Position numbers and translations under genes: made by a program. The notes beneath the pieces were generated by a model. It searched no databases, was not told the DNA's origin, and was given only the letters and a program-made list of their open reading frames with translations. 64,000 nt of DNA from Rossellomorea sp. SC111 (GTDB lineage Bacteria; Bacillota; Bacilli; Bacillales; Bacillaceae_B), in NCBI RefSeq assembly GCF_024733565.1, contig NZ_JANIOC010000018.1, positions 1 to 64,000 of the forward strand. Reading direction: 5' to 3'. Of this stretch, positions 1-7,868 are shown one piece after another. Positions within the stretch are counted from its first letter, which is position 1, and each line of letters opens with the position of its first letter.

Positions 1-213
1 GAAGGGATTGCCATCTTTTCCTTCTGCCTGTTGATTCCCCTGATCCTCTACACCGGCGGATGCGGGCTGATCTATACTATCCGCCGTTGATTCCTTCCCT
101 GTTCCGCTTTTATTCGAGCGGTTTATATCCAGGGTTCCCACTGCTATATAAACTCCTAATGCGGTTAGAAATAGGACACTTCCTATGATGATGCCGACTA
201 CCTTCCTGCTCAT
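1..213 (-). CDS. membrane-anchored protein, N-terminal part only (runs off left edge)
   Basis: Only the first 71 codons are in the window. The ATG (complement of 211-213) follows a GGGGAG ribosome-binding site at about 222-227. The protein begins MSRKVVG and has one hydrophobic segment at about residues 5-25 with no lipobox or clear cleavage site, so it is probably a signal anchor. A polar linker rich in Ser, Gly, Asp and Gln follows and is still open at the edge. Such a linker often precedes an extracellular enzymatic domain, but that domain is not visible. Family not recognised; function unassigned. Confidence 0.7.
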   Translation of the reverse strand, partial: MSRKVVGIIIGSVLFLTALGVYIAVGTLDINRSNKSGTGKESTADSIDQPASAGVEDQGNQQAEGKDGNPF

Positions 214-423
214 GTTCCACTCTCCCCTTTTACTGCATTTTCTGTATGTAGTAGTTTTCTAGATATTGGATGGAATGTCCTTCTATTGTGTTGAAATAGT
301 GTCTCATTTTACCATATAGGCAGGGTATTCCCATGGCTGGAGAGGGAGCAGAAGATAGGTGCCTCATGCCGGAGGATTATTTAACATGGTGATTTAGTGT
401 AGAATTTTTTCTTTAAAACCAAA

Positions 424-457
424 TAAAAAAACGCCCCACCGGTTAAAAGGCAGGACG
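424..457 (-). terminator. Rho-independent terminator of the LysM-P60 gene
   Basis: Read on the minus strand, a 9-bp stem (432-440 with 449-457, including G-U pairs) with an 8-nt loop is followed by a T-rich run (424-431). It lies just downstream of the stop codon at 470. Confidence 0.7.
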
Positions 458-469
458 CTCTAATCCAAC

Positions 470-1387
470 TTAAAATCTCTTATACCCGACAAACTTCGGA
501 TTCCAATACGTATTGCTCAACTTCGAAACGACTACCCCACTGTCGGACGCGTGAATGAATTCCCCGTTCCCAACGTAGATCCCCATGTGGCTGATGCCGG
601 CTTTATACGTATTCTCGAAAAACACAAGGTCGCCAGCTTTCGGGCTTGATACGAAATGGGATTTGCTATAGTAACCTTCTGTATTCGTTCGTGCAATCGA
701 TTGTCCCGCCTGGTTGAAGACATAGTAGATGAATCCGCTGCAGTCGAAGCCGGATGGTGATGTGCCTCCCCATGCGTATGGTGTTCCTACATATTTCTTG
801 GCGATGTCGACAACGTTTGAAGTTGGTGTTTCAGATCCACCGGAAGAACCATTAATGGATAACTTTTGACCAACATAGATGGTGCTTGAGCTTAGGTTGT
901 TCCAGGACATGATGTCGGACACACTGACGTCATAGCGTACGGCGATGTGAGACAGTGTGTCACCCGATTGTACAGTGTATGTGCTTGATCCCGTTGAAGG
1001 TGGTGGCGTAGTTGTTCCGCCGGATGAAACAATCAACGTTTGACCAGGATAGATGACATCACTCTTCAGGTTGTTCCATGATTTCAATTCAGAAACATAC
1101 ACATCGAACTTAGCTCCGATTTTTGATAGATAGTCACCAGATTGGACGGTATATGTTTTAGCAGAAGTACTTGTTGATTTAGACACTTCCAGGACTTGGT
1201 TTACATAGATCGTGTTGGAGCTTAAGTTATTCCAGCTCTTAAGGTTTGAAACCGATGTATCATATTTATATGCAATCACGGAAAGGGAATCACCTGATTG
1301 TACGCGGTAAGTGGCCGCTTCCGTAGAGTTGGCAGCCATTGTCGAGACTAGTGCAGCAGCAGTAAAGGCAATAATGGATTTCTTCAA
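470..1387 (-). CDS. LysM x3 - NlpC/P60 peptidoglycan endopeptidase (LytE/CwlS type)
   Basis: A secreted cell-wall hydrolase of 305 aa. A signal peptide (about residues 1-25) is followed by three LysM peptidoglycan-binding modules at about 26-69, 78-121 and 136-179, separated by Ser/Thr linkers. A C-terminal NlpC/P60 domain (about 190-305) carries the catalytic Cys in GFDCSGF and the His in GISHMGIY. Family members cut the D-Glu-meso-DAP bond in stem peptides. The start is TTG, with GGAG 8 nt upstream; no better ATG exists. It is a single-gene unit with its own terminator. A paralogue with the same architecture lies at 39022-40086. Size and module count resemble B. subtilis LytE, but LytE, LytF and CwlS cannot be separated without alignment. 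Confidence 0.93.
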   Translation of the reverse strand: MKKSIIAFTAAALVSTMAANSTEAATYRVQSGDSLSVIAYKYDTSVSNLKSWNNLSSNTIYVNQVLEVSKSTSTSAKTYTVQSGDYLSKIGAKFDVYVSELKSWNNLKSDVIYPGQTLIVSSGGTTTPPPSTGSSTYTVQSGDTLSHIAVRYDVSVSDIMSWNNLSSSTIYVGQKLSINGSSGGSETPTSNVVDIAKKYVGTPYAWGGTSPSGFDCSGFIYYVFNQAGQSIARTNTEGYYSKSHFVSSPKAGDLVFFENTYKAGISHMGIYVGNGEFIHASDSGVVVSKLSNTYWNPKFVGYKRF

Positions 1388-1674
1388 AAAAATGTCTCCT
1401 TCATAAATAGTGTCGAATTTTAGTGCGTGTCCATTATCTATGAAAGCAACAAATATTTTAATAGGCTAATATTCTTATATGAAGAAAAATCAGGAAGAAA
1501 CCCCAGTATTATAAGGTTTGGTACTTTATGGTTTTGTTTCCAACTCCCTTGGGTTGCCGTTTATAGAGTGAGTACTTTCGTACTTTCCTCCATACATTTC
1601 TACATCATAATACCCTTGATCCTTTTTTGTAGGTTGTTTATCTGTTGCAAAATGAAAACGGCTACACTTTTTCA

Positions 1675-1703
1675 TTGACAACTTGTATATACATGAATAC
1701 AAT
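1675..1703 (+). promoter_or_regulatory. sigma-A promoter of the tre genes
   Basis: TTGACA (1675-1680), a 17-bp spacer and TACAAT (1698-1703) form a near-consensus vegetative promoter, the best in the window. One TreR palindrome lies inside the spacer and a second just downstream. Confidence 0.85.
1683..1694. promoter_or_regulatory. TreR operator 1 (in promoter spacer)
   Basis: TTGTATATACAT lies between the -35 and -10 boxes. It is one base from the perfect palindrome TTGTATATACAA found at 1715-1726. B. subtilis TreR binds sites of this type and releases them with trehalose-6-phosphate. Confidence 0.8.
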
Positions 1704-1714
1704 AAAAGTATATC

Positions 1715-1726
1715 TTGTATATACAA
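1715..1726. promoter_or_regulatory. TreR operator 2 (start-site region)
   Basis: The perfect 12-bp palindrome TTGTATATACAA lies just past the -10 box. Its centre is 32 bp from operator 1, about three helical turns, which suits cooperative binding on one DNA face. Confidence 0.83.
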
Positions 1727-1822
1727 CACCCCGGACAAAATGAAAGCGTTTCGTTTTTTTATGCTAAAAGCATGGTTCGAAGCGTTTTCCACATACGAAT
1801 TAGGGGAATCCATTAAATAGAA

Positions 1823-1837
1823 ATGAAAGCGGGTACA
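1823..1837 (+). promoter_or_regulatory. cre site (CcpA catabolite repression)
   Basis: ATGAAAGCGGGTACA matches WTGNAARCGNWWWCA at 14 of 15 positions. It sits between promoter and treP start, where bound CcpA would act as a roadblock. A weaker cre-like sequence lies near 1775-1790. Confidence 0.65.
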
Positions 1838-1851
1838 ATGCTTTTATGAAG

Positions 1852-1864
1852 GGTGCCTGTCACC
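1852..1864. repeat. short imperfect palindrome GGTGCCTGTCACC
   Basis: A 13-bp GGTG...CACC element between cre and the treP ribosome-binding site. A related TGCCAGGCACC occurs inside the gene at 57408-57959. From memory, motifs of this type recur in Bacillaceae intergenic DNA. Its role is unknown. Confidence 0.4.
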
Positions 1865-1891
1865 TTTCACCATTCCAAGGGAGGGAAATTC

Positions 1892-3307
1892 ATGAGCGTG
1901 AAACGTGAAGACGTTCTCGAAATCATTGAAGCGATTGGCGGCAAGGATAATATCCGCACGGCCACTCACTGTGTGACTCGTCTACGGCTGGTGCTGAACG
2001 ATGAGAAGAAAGTGGATAAAGAAAGATTAGAGGCCATTGATTTGGTGAAGGGTTCCTTCTCCTCAAACGGTCAGTTCCAGGTTGTCATCGGACAAGGTCT
2101 TGTGAATAAAGCGTATCAAATCTTGGCTGAGGAAACAGGAATCGAGCAGGCATCGAAACAGGATGTTAAAGATGCCGCGACTCAGAACCTGAATCCCCTG
2201 CAGCGCGCGATCAAGGTCCTGGCGGATATCTTCATTCCGATCCTTCCGGCGATCGTAACGGCCGGTTTGTTGATGGGTCTGAATAATATTCTGACCGGAC
2301 CGGGGATTTTCTATGATGAGAAATCGGTCATCGATGTTCATAAGCAGTGGGCTGATTTTGCCTCGATCATTAACTTGATAGCCAACACGGCCTTTGTGTT
2401 CCTGCCAGGGTTGATCGGTTGGTCAGCAGTCAAGCGTTTCGGCGGAAGTCCATTACTCGGTATCGTATTAGGTCTTATGCTTGTTCATCCGGACTTATTG
2501 AACGCTTGGTCTTATGCAAGTGCAGAAAAGATTCCTACGTGGAACTTATTCGGATTTGAAGTCGACAAGATCGGGTATCAGGGACAAGTTTTACCGATCC
2601 TATTCGCTTCCTATCTATTAGCGAAGATTGAAATGTTCCTGGATAAGAGAGTTCATGATTCCATCAAGCTCTTAGTCGTGGCACCGGTGGCCCTTTTGAT
2701 TACCGGATTTGCCGCCTTCATCCTAATCGGACCTGTGACCTTCTTCATTGGTAACGTGCTGACGGATAGCGTCGTGTGGGTGTTCGATCACGTATCATGG
2801 TTAGGTGGTCTCCTGTACGGTGGTTTATACGCCGTCATGGTTATTACCGGTATGCACCATACGTTCCTGGCGGTAGACTTACAGCTCGTCTCAAATGCAG
2901 GCGGAACCTTCCTGTGGCCAATCCTGGCACTATCCAATATTGCACAGGGTTCTGCGGCACTCGCCATGATGTTTGTGGCGAAGAAAGAAAACGAAAAACT
3001 GCGCGGTCTGGCAGGAACCTCTGCCCTTTCCGCTTATCTTGGCATTACAGAGCCTGCGATGTTCGGGGTTAACTTACGTTACAAATATCCGTTCATCTCG
3101 GCGTTGATCGGTTCTGCCATCGGCGGTGTGTTACTTGCCATGACAGGTACGAAAGCATTCTCCATCGGCGTCGGTGGACTGCCGGGTATTCTGTCCATCA
3201 AGTCAGAGTACTGGGTACCATTTGCCATCGGAATGCTCATCGCCATCGTCGTACCATTCACACTGACAATGATCTGGTCCAAATTCAGCAAAAACGAAGT
3301 AGCCTAA
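1892..3307 (+). CDS. treP: PTS trehalose-specific transporter, EIIBC component
   Basis: Takes up trehalose and phosphorylates it to trehalose-6-phosphate, using phosphate relayed from HPr through a separate EIIA (none is encoded here). The 471-aa protein has an N-terminal EIIB domain (about 1-80) with phospho-accepting Cys27 in the motif ATHCVTRLR, then an EIIC membrane domain (about 105-465) with roughly ten hydrophobic segments. Length matches B. subtilis TreP. The start is the ATG at 1892, preceded by GGGAGGG; an in-frame ATG at 1853 falls inside the short GGTGCC repeat and has no ribosome-binding site. Identity rests on the next gene, treA, and on the TreR operators in the promoter. Confidence 0.95.
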   Translation: MSVKREDVLEIIEAIGGKDNIRTATHCVTRLRLVLNDEKKVDKERLEAIDLVKGSFSSNGQFQVVIGQGLVNKAYQILAEETGIEQASKQDVKDAATQNLNPLQRAIKVLADIFIPILPAIVTAGLLMGLNNILTGPGIFYDEKSVIDVHKQWADFASIINLIANTAFVFLPGLIGWSAVKRFGGSPLLGIVLGLMLVHPDLLNAWSYASAEKIPTWNLFGFEVDKIGYQGQVLPILFASYLLAKIEMFLDKRVHDSIKLLVVAPVALLITGFAAFILIGPVTFFIGNVLTDSVVWVFDHVSWLGGLLYGGLYAVMVITGMHHTFLAVDLQLVSNAGGTFLWPILALSNIAQGSAALAMMFVAKKENEKLRGLAGTSALSAYLGITEPAMFGVNLRYKYPFISALIGSAIGGVLLAMTGTKAFSIGVGGLPGILSIKSEYWVPFAIGMLIAIVVPFTLTMIWSKFSKNEVA

Positions 3308-3332
3308 GCAATAGAGAGAAAACAGTTGCACC

Positions 3333-3350
3333 AACTTGTATATACAAGTT
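3333..3350. promoter_or_regulatory. TreR operator 3, perfect 18-bp palindrome before treA
   Basis: AACTTGTATATACAAGTT extends the same core to a perfect 18-bp palindrome. A weak promoter-like pair (TTGCAC at 3326, TTAAAC at 3349) flanks it, so treA may also have its own TreR-repressed promoter. Confidence 0.7.
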
Positions 3351-3428
3351 AAACTAAGGGGGACAAATGAATTCTTAGCACTTGCCTGAAAAGGATAGTG
3401 ATGGGGATGTTTGTCCCCTTTTTCATTA

Positions 3429-3516
3429 GAGGGACGGGCCTTCAAATCTGCTTGTTTTGAAGCGTCTTTTCCTATTAGTTAAGGGTTTGTGACGGAGAAT
3501 GGAAGGTACGTCCCTC
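3429..3516. repeat. inverted doublet of the 14-bp RAYT-associated motif, 88 bp
   Basis: The left end GAGGGACGGGCCTT (3429-3442) and right end AAGGTACGTCCCTC (3503-3516) are each 12/14 matches to the dispersed motif, in opposite orientation. Ends plus one flanking base pair at 15 of 17 positions. Total length is 88 bp, the same as the doublet at 54177-54264, although the interiors differ. It lies between treP and treA. Confidence 0.7.
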
Positions 3517-3575
3517 TAAAAATGCATTAGAACAATGATGATATGAAATAAATGAGACGGATGAGCAGAAAATGT

Positions 3576-3589
3576 GAGGTCCGTCCCTC
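3576..3589 (-). repeat. 14-bp RAYT-associated motif, exact copy
   Basis: GAGGTCCGTCCCTC on the plus strand, 29 bp upstream of the treA start codon and 60 bp right of the 3429-3516 doublet. Confidence 0.85.
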
Positions 3590-3618
3590 AAATATATGTG
3601 AAGGATGGTGCAGGTGGT

Positions 3619-5304
3619 ATGAAGCAGCCTTGGTGGAAGAAGTCGGTTGTGTATCAGATTTATCCGAAGAGTTTTTATGATACGTCGGGGAATGGCGTCG
3701 GGGATATAAAGGGGATTACGGCGAAGCTTGATTATTTGAAGGAGCTTGGGATCGATGTGGTGTGGATTACGCCTATTTATAAGTCTCCTCAGAATGATAA
3801 CGGTTATGATATCAGCGACTATTTCAACATTCATGAAGAGTACGGGACGATGGAGGATTTCGATGAGCTTCTGGAGGAAGCACACTCCCGCGGCATCAAG
3901 ATCATCATGGACATCGTAATCAATCATACATCGACGGAGAATCAGTGGTTCATCGAGTCTCGTAAGTCGAAGGACAATGAGTACCGTGACTTCTATATTT
4001 GGAAGGATGGCAAAGAGGACGGCTCCGAACCGACCAACTGGCAGTCGAAGTTCGGCGGCAATGCGTGGCAGTATGATGAGGAAACGGGTCAATATTACCT
4101 TCACCTCTTTGACGTCACCCAGGCCGATTTGAACTGGGAGAACGATAAGGTCCGCGAGAAGCTGTATGACATGATGCATTTCTGGCTGAAGAAAGGTGTC
4201 GACGGCTTCCGTCTGGACGTGATCAACCTCATCTCCAAAGATCAGGATTTCCCTGATGATGACGGCTCGGTCGCTCCCGGTGATGGACGCAAGTTTTACA
4301 CTGACGGGCCAAAGGTCCATGATTATATGCAGGAAATGAACAAGGAAGTATTCTCTCAATACGACATCATGACCGTCGGGGAAATGTCTTCCACCACGAT
4401 CGACAACTGTATCAAGTATTCCAACCCGGAGCGCAATGAGCTCAGCATGACGTTCAACTTCCATCACTTGAAAGTGGACTACCCGAACGGTGAGAAATGG
4501 TCGGTCGCTGACTTCGATTTCCTGAAGTTGAAGGACATCCTGTCTACCTGGCAGCGTGAAATGTACAAAGGCGGCGGTTGGAACGCCCTCTTCTGGTGCA
4601 ACCATGATCAGCCGCGGATCGTGTCCCGCTACGGTGATGACGGAGAGTATCGTAACGAATCAGCGAAGATGCTCTCGACGACGATCCATATGATGCAGGG
4701 TACCCCTTATATTTATCAAGGGGAAGAGTTCGGGATGACGAATCCGAAGTTCACAAGCATCGACGAGTATCGTGATGTGGAGTCCCTCAATACGTTCAAT
4801 ATATTGAAGGAACAAGGAAAATCGGTAGAAGAGATCCTCGAGATCCTCCGACACAAGTCCCGTGACAACTCACGGACACCTGTGCAGTGGAACAGTGACG
4901 AGAATGCCGGGTTCACAAGCGGCACCCCTTGGATCCCTGTTGCGAAGAACTATCAGGAAATCAATGCAGAGCAGGCGTTAGAAGATGAAAGCTCAGTCTT
5001 CTATCACTACCAAAAGCTGAACCGCCTCCGTAAGGAATACGACATCATTGTCGACGGTGACTACCAGCTGATCCTGGAAGATCACCCTGACATTTTTGGC
5101 TATGTACGGAATGGCGACGGCGAAAAGCTGCTTGTGGTGAATAACTTCTATGCTCGCGAGACGGAGTTCACGCTACCTGATGAGGTGGATGTGGAAGGCT
5201 GGTCGAGTGAGGTTCTGATTTCGAATTATGAGGATGCAAGGAATGTTTATTCTCAAATCTCGCTTCGTCCTTATGAGTCTGTGGTGTTCCGATTAACAAA
5301 ATAA
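3619..5304 (+). CDS. treA: trehalose-6-phosphate hydrolase (phospho-alpha-(1,1)-glucosidase)
   Basis: Cleaves imported trehalose-6-phosphate to glucose and glucose-6-phosphate in the cytoplasm. The 562-aa GH13 protein opens with the typical WWK-VVYQIYPKSF block. Catalytic residues are visible: nucleophile Asp200 in GFRLDV, acid/base Glu255 in TVGEMS and transition-state Asp330 in NHDQPR. Length equals that of B. subtilis TreA. The ATG at 3619 gives the canonical N-terminus MKQPWWKK; an upstream in-frame ATG at 3574 would run through the 14-bp repeat and is rejected. The nearest ribosome-binding sequences (AAGGATGG, AGGTGG) are imperfectly spaced. The 311-bp gap to treP contains a TreR palindrome and repeat copies, so it may be only partly co-transcribed with treP. 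Confidence 0.95.
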   Translation: MKQPWWKKSVVYQIYPKSFYDTSGNGVGDIKGITAKLDYLKELGIDVVWITPIYKSPQNDNGYDISDYFNIHEEYGTMEDFDELLEEAHSRGIKIIMDIVINHTSTENQWFIESRKSKDNEYRDFYIWKDGKEDGSEPTNWQSKFGGNAWQYDEETGQYYLHLFDVTQADLNWENDKVREKLYDMMHFWLKKGVDGFRLDVINLISKDQDFPDDDGSVAPGDGRKFYTDGPKVHDYMQEMNKEVFSQYDIMTVGEMSSTTIDNCIKYSNPERNELSMTFNFHHLKVDYPNGEKWSVADFDFLKLKDILSTWQREMYKGGGWNALFWCNHDQPRIVSRYGDDGEYRNESAKMLSTTIHMMQGTPYIYQGEEFGMTNPKFTSIDEYRDVESLNTFNILKEQGKSVEEILEILRHKSRDNSRTPVQWNSDENAGFTSGTPWIPVAKNYQEINAEQALEDESSVFYHYQKLNRLRKEYDIIVDGDYQLILEDHPDIFGYVRNGDGEKLLVVNNFYARETEFTLPDEVDVEGWSSEVLISNYEDARNVYSQISLRPYESVVFRLTK

Positions 5305-5313
5305 AGAAGATGA

Positions 5314-5344
5314 GGCATTGTTCTTTTGAGCAATGCCTTTTTTC
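5314..5344 (+). terminator. treA terminator
   Basis: GGCATTG / CAATGCC (5314-5320 and 5331-5337) with a 10-nt loop, followed by six T. Confidence 0.85.
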
Positions 5345-5491
5345 ACGTAAAGACGATTAAAAATCCATAATATGGGTATATGGTAGTTATGTCACGAAGT
5401 CAACTTCAGTACAATTCACCCATACCCAACCACTATTTCCATTTGATACCATTAATTAGCGTGTTTACTATTAATAAGGGGGATGAAAGTC

Positions 5492-5852
5492 TTGTCCTAT
5501 TTATCATATTTGATTTCCCAGCTCCATGAGAAAAAAGAGCAGCTTGTACGATTGAGAAATTCCCACTCCAGCCTCAAGGCCCTTCAAGGTGAATTTCTTC
5601 AGCATCAATCATCCGTTACGGCACCGGACCTTAGCCCCACTACCTGGCAGGGTACATTAGCCAAAGCTTTCACGGAAATCAGGGAAGATATGTTTACTTT
5701 CCTACATAGACCTTTCTCATAACCAAATGGATACGGCCATCAGTACCATCGAAGACAAAATCGCCTCACTCCGGACAGAGATCCAGTCCCTCGAAACGAG
5801 TATCGCCAGTGAACGTGCCCGTATCGAACAGGAACAAAGAAAGGAAGGATGA
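5492..5852 (+). pseudogene. YwqH-like (DUF5082) WXG/LXG-locus protein, frameshifted
   Basis: A coiled-coil protein of the YwqH type, which in bacilli sits at the head of LXG-toxin/type VII secretion loci. The first frame reads well to about codon 70 (SYLSYLISQLHEKKEQLVRL onward) and then hits a stop at 5720. The +1 frame continues the family pattern from about 5691 (LSYIDLSHNQMDTAISTIED) through a charged coiled coil to a stop at 5850-5852. One extra T near 5691-5693 would explain the break. The likely start is the TTG at 5492, correctly spaced from AAGGGGG; the ATG at 5483 abuts that site. A sequencing error is possible but the decayed neighbour argues for a real pseudogene. Confidence 0.75.
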
Positions 5853-5854
5853 CC

Positions 5855-5930
5855 ATGAGCCATCCTGCGCATGGGTGAAATCAATGAATCCTTGAAGAAC
5901 ATTCAGGCTGCCACGGAGACGAGCAAGTAA
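5855..5930 (+). pseudogene. remnant of a YwqI-like (DUF5344) gene
   Basis: An ATG right after the YwqH-like stop is followed almost at once by a fragment reading ILRMGEINESLKNIQAATET and a stop at 5930. That resembles the C-terminal end of YwqI/DUF5344 proteins. Almost the whole gene is missing, consistent with one internal deletion. Order and 2-nt spacing match the usual ywqH-ywqI pair. No LXG toxin gene remains. Confidence 0.55.
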
Positions 5931-5958
5931 AAAACAGTAAAAAGGTGATAGTCACTTC

Positions 5959-6195
5959 ATGGAAACAACCAACCATAACATTAAGAAAGCAGTGCGCTTT
6001 GCATTATTACTGTACACTATATTAATGGGTTTAGGCGGAACTGCCATGTTCTCCGTTTTACTCATATGGGTGATTCCAAAAAATCAGCTGTCATTTGTTA
6101 GCCTTCCTTTGACCATGATGGCCTTATTCTTTTACGGGACGTGTGTAGCGGCACTTTTGGTCCGCTCAAAATTTTTTAAGAAAGAAGGGGTTTAA
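5959..6195 (+). CDS. small two-helix membrane protein
   Basis: 78 aa with hydrophobic segments at about 13-38 and 46-68 and a basic C-terminus ending LLVRSKFFKKEGV. Start ATG is preceded by AAAGGTGAT. The C-terminal motif VRSKFFKK and the two-helix layout recur in the 75-aa protein at 6646-6873, so the two are paralogues separated by a lipoprotein gene. Neither is recognised. Their position in a decayed LXG-type locus makes a toxin-immunity or membrane-accessory role possible, but that is conjecture. Confidence 0.7.
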   Translation: METTNHNIKKAVRFALLLYTILMGLGGTAMFSVLLIWVIPKNQLSFVSLPLTMMALFFYGTCVAALLVRSKFFKKEGV

Positions 6196-6250
6196 GACTC
6201 CACCCAACAATCGGACATAAAGGAAAACGGGAACAAAGAAAGGAATCAAG

Positions 6251-6634
6251 ATGAATATTAAATATCTATTAATGCTTATATTTATCACATTCACTTTACT
6301 GGGCTGTAGCCAGACCACTGCAGATGAACCTAAAAAGGAAGAAAAAGTTAAGGAAGAAAACTTGGATCCGACTAAACTTCTCCCTATTGGAACGGTAGTC
6401 AAACTGTCTAAAATGGATAAATCGGTCATGATTTACGGTTACAATCAAATCCAGGTGAGCACGAATAAACAATTTGACTATATTGCGGTTCCTTACCCGG
6501 AAGGCAATATTTCGCCAGACTACAATGTTTTCTTTAACAGGAACTTGATTGAAGAGGTTTTACATAATGGCTACGTGACGGATGAAGATAAGAAAATCCG
6601 TGAAGAAGCCGACCGTGAGGAAAATACCTACTAG
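6251..6634 (+). CDS. DUF4176-like lipoprotein
   Basis: 127 aa. A short signal peptide ends in the lipobox LLGCS with Cys at about residue 20, followed by a Lys/Glu-rich linker. The mature part contains LPIGTVVKL and VPYPEGNISPDYNVFFN, the pattern of DUF4176 proteins, which are common in LXG/type VII effector loci of bacilli. Start ATG follows AAAGGAATCAAG. Most DUF4176 members are cytosolic, so a lipidated form is unusual. Function unknown; it supports reading 5.4-6.9 kb as a remnant of such a locus. Confidence 0.75.
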   Translation: MNIKYLLMLIFITFTLLGCSQTTADEPKKEEKVKEENLDPTKLLPIGTVVKLSKMDKSVMIYGYNQIQVSTNKQFDYIAVPYPEGNISPDYNVFFNRNLIEEVLHNGYVTDEDKKIREEADREENTY

Positions 6635-6645
6635 GAGGTGTACCT

Positions 6646-6873
6646 ATGTTCTCAGACAATCCATGCCTTAGAAAAATCATCCGGACCGGACTCCTTGTAT
6701 TTGCCATCATGGGATTCATTAGCGGAACGATGCCACTGGCCATCATCAGCCCTGCCATTTTCACCGGCACTTCCATGCCAGAACAGCTTCCTGCTTTCAT
6801 GGTCATAGCCGTGGTTAACTATGGCTTTGCAATTCTTTTACTGGTGGTCCGTTCTAAATTTTTTAAAAAGTAA
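6646..6873 (+). CDS. small two-helix membrane protein, paralogue of the 5959 gene
   Basis: 75 aa with hydrophobic segments at about 13-40 and 48-67, ending LLVVRSKFFKK like the protein at 5959-6195. A strong AGGAGG lies 7 nt before the ATG, and the gene starts 11 bp after the lipoprotein stop, so the two are probably co-transcribed. Function not recognised. Confidence 0.7.
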   Translation: MFSDNPCLRKIIRTGLLVFAIMGFISGTMPLAIISPAIFTGTSMPEQLPAFMVIAVVNYGFAILLLVVRSKFFKK

Positions 6874-6943
6874 ACCTGTTTTAATTTAAGGTTAACATTT
6901 AAATACTTTAATGGGATAATAAAGAGAAAAAGGAGTTCCTGTA

Positions 6944-7111
6944 ATGAATGCCACGGAAAAAGATCAACATCTTCTTCATGAAATGGAATCAAAACGTCTG
7001 GAACTAAAATACTTTGCCCAATACCATGGTTTCTCACATCCCGCGACGGTGAAGCTCAGTCAGGAACTCGATGAACTATTTAACCTCTACCACCAATTGA
7101 ATCAAAAATAA
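6944..7111 (+). CDS. Spo0E-like aspartyl-phosphate phosphatase
   Basis: A 55-aa protein starting at the ATG at 6944 behind AAAAGGAGT. Its core HPATVKLSQELDELFNLY fits the Spo0E family signature S-x-x-x-V-x-x-SQELD-x-L. Such two-helix proteins dephosphorylate Spo0A~P and delay sporulation. It ends against the hairpin at 7111-7138. Which of the several Spo0E paralogues it corresponds to cannot be told. Confidence 0.88.
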   Translation: MNATEKDQHLLHEMESKRLELKYFAQYHGFSHPATVKLSQELDELFNLYHQLNQK

Positions 7112-7138
7112 AAGGCTGTGCCCGGGCACAGCCTTTCT
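7111..7138. terminator. bidirectional terminator, perfect 13-bp stem
   Basis: The self-complementary 26-mer 7111-7136 has T-rich ends in both directions and serves the convergent Spo0E-like and lipoprotein genes. Confidence 0.85.
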
Positions 7139-7141
7139 TCA

Positions 7142-7750
7142 TCATTCCGTCGCTTCATCTTCTCCCTCACTGGCCAAGAAGAAAATCGCCGCAACCTTCC
7201 ATCCATCCTCTTTCTTATGGAAGACGGTTACCTGCTTCCCTGAACGGGTCACTTCCTTATCACTGTTCGGATCCTTCGTTGTTGCTGTAATCTCAGCATA
7301 CACATCCGCTTTCTTGCCGGCATAGTTGATGATCTTCTCATTCTCCACGGTACGCTTCGAATCGACACTATCAAAGATCTGCTTTACATAGCGCTCTTCA
7401 TCTTCGTACTTGAAGTTCACCGGTGTCTTCGAAATGACACTCATGTATGAATCGAAATCTTCTTCGTTAAAGGCATTGATATATTGATCAAAAGCTGCGT
7501 CGATCGCCGTTTTTTCTTCTTCCGGGATCCCTTCCGCTTCCTTCAGCTCACTTGCGTCCTCCACGATCTGCGTCATTTGGGTCAGGGATGCCGCCTCATC
7601 AGTCGCAGGATCATCTTTCGGGCTGACCTCTTCTGTCTTCTTTGCCGTCTCTTTGTCTTCCTTCTTCTCTTCGTCTGCCCCACAAGCACCCAATAATAAC
7701 GTGCTCACGCCAATTCCCAACATGATTTTCTTCCAATGCTGTTTCGACAA
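7142..7750 (-). CDS. putative lipoprotein with NTF2-like domain
   Basis: 202 aa. Signal peptide with lipobox LLGAC (Cys about residue 23), then a Lys/Glu/Asp linker to about residue 75. The C-terminal part (about 80-195) has the helix-rich start and curved-sheet end typical of NTF2/SnoaL-like folds: AAFDQYINAFNEEDFDSYM early and GWKVAAIFFL at the end. Probably anchored on the outer face of the membrane. No catalytic residues can be assigned. Convergent with the Spo0E-like gene. Confidence 0.8.
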   Translation of the reverse strand: MSKQHWKKIMLGIGVSTLLLGACGADEEKKEDKETAKKTEEVSPKDDPATDEAASLTQMTQIVEDASELKEAEGIPEEEKTAIDAAFDQYINAFNEEDFDSYMSVISKTPVNFKYEDEERYVKQIFDSVDSKRTVENEKIINYAGKKADVYAEITATTKDPNSDKEVTRSGKQVTVFHKKEDGWKVAAIFFLASEGEDEATE

Positions 7751-7868
7751 TGCTCTTCACCCTTTTCTAAAATTTGCACTATCTCCATTCTATTGAAAAT
7801 ATTCGCAACACTCAAGTTGAATCTCATTTCATCCTAATAATTATGGTAAAATAATAGCAGGTGATATT

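Noticed and set aside
1427-1813. Short open frames on both strands upstream of treP
   Set aside because: They overlap the tre promoter and operators, lack ribosome-binding sites and have no recognisable product.
3475-4605. 376-codon open frame antisense to treA
   Set aside because: Shadow of treA: the protein is low-complexity, with no ribosome-binding site or family, while treA has all catalytic motifs.
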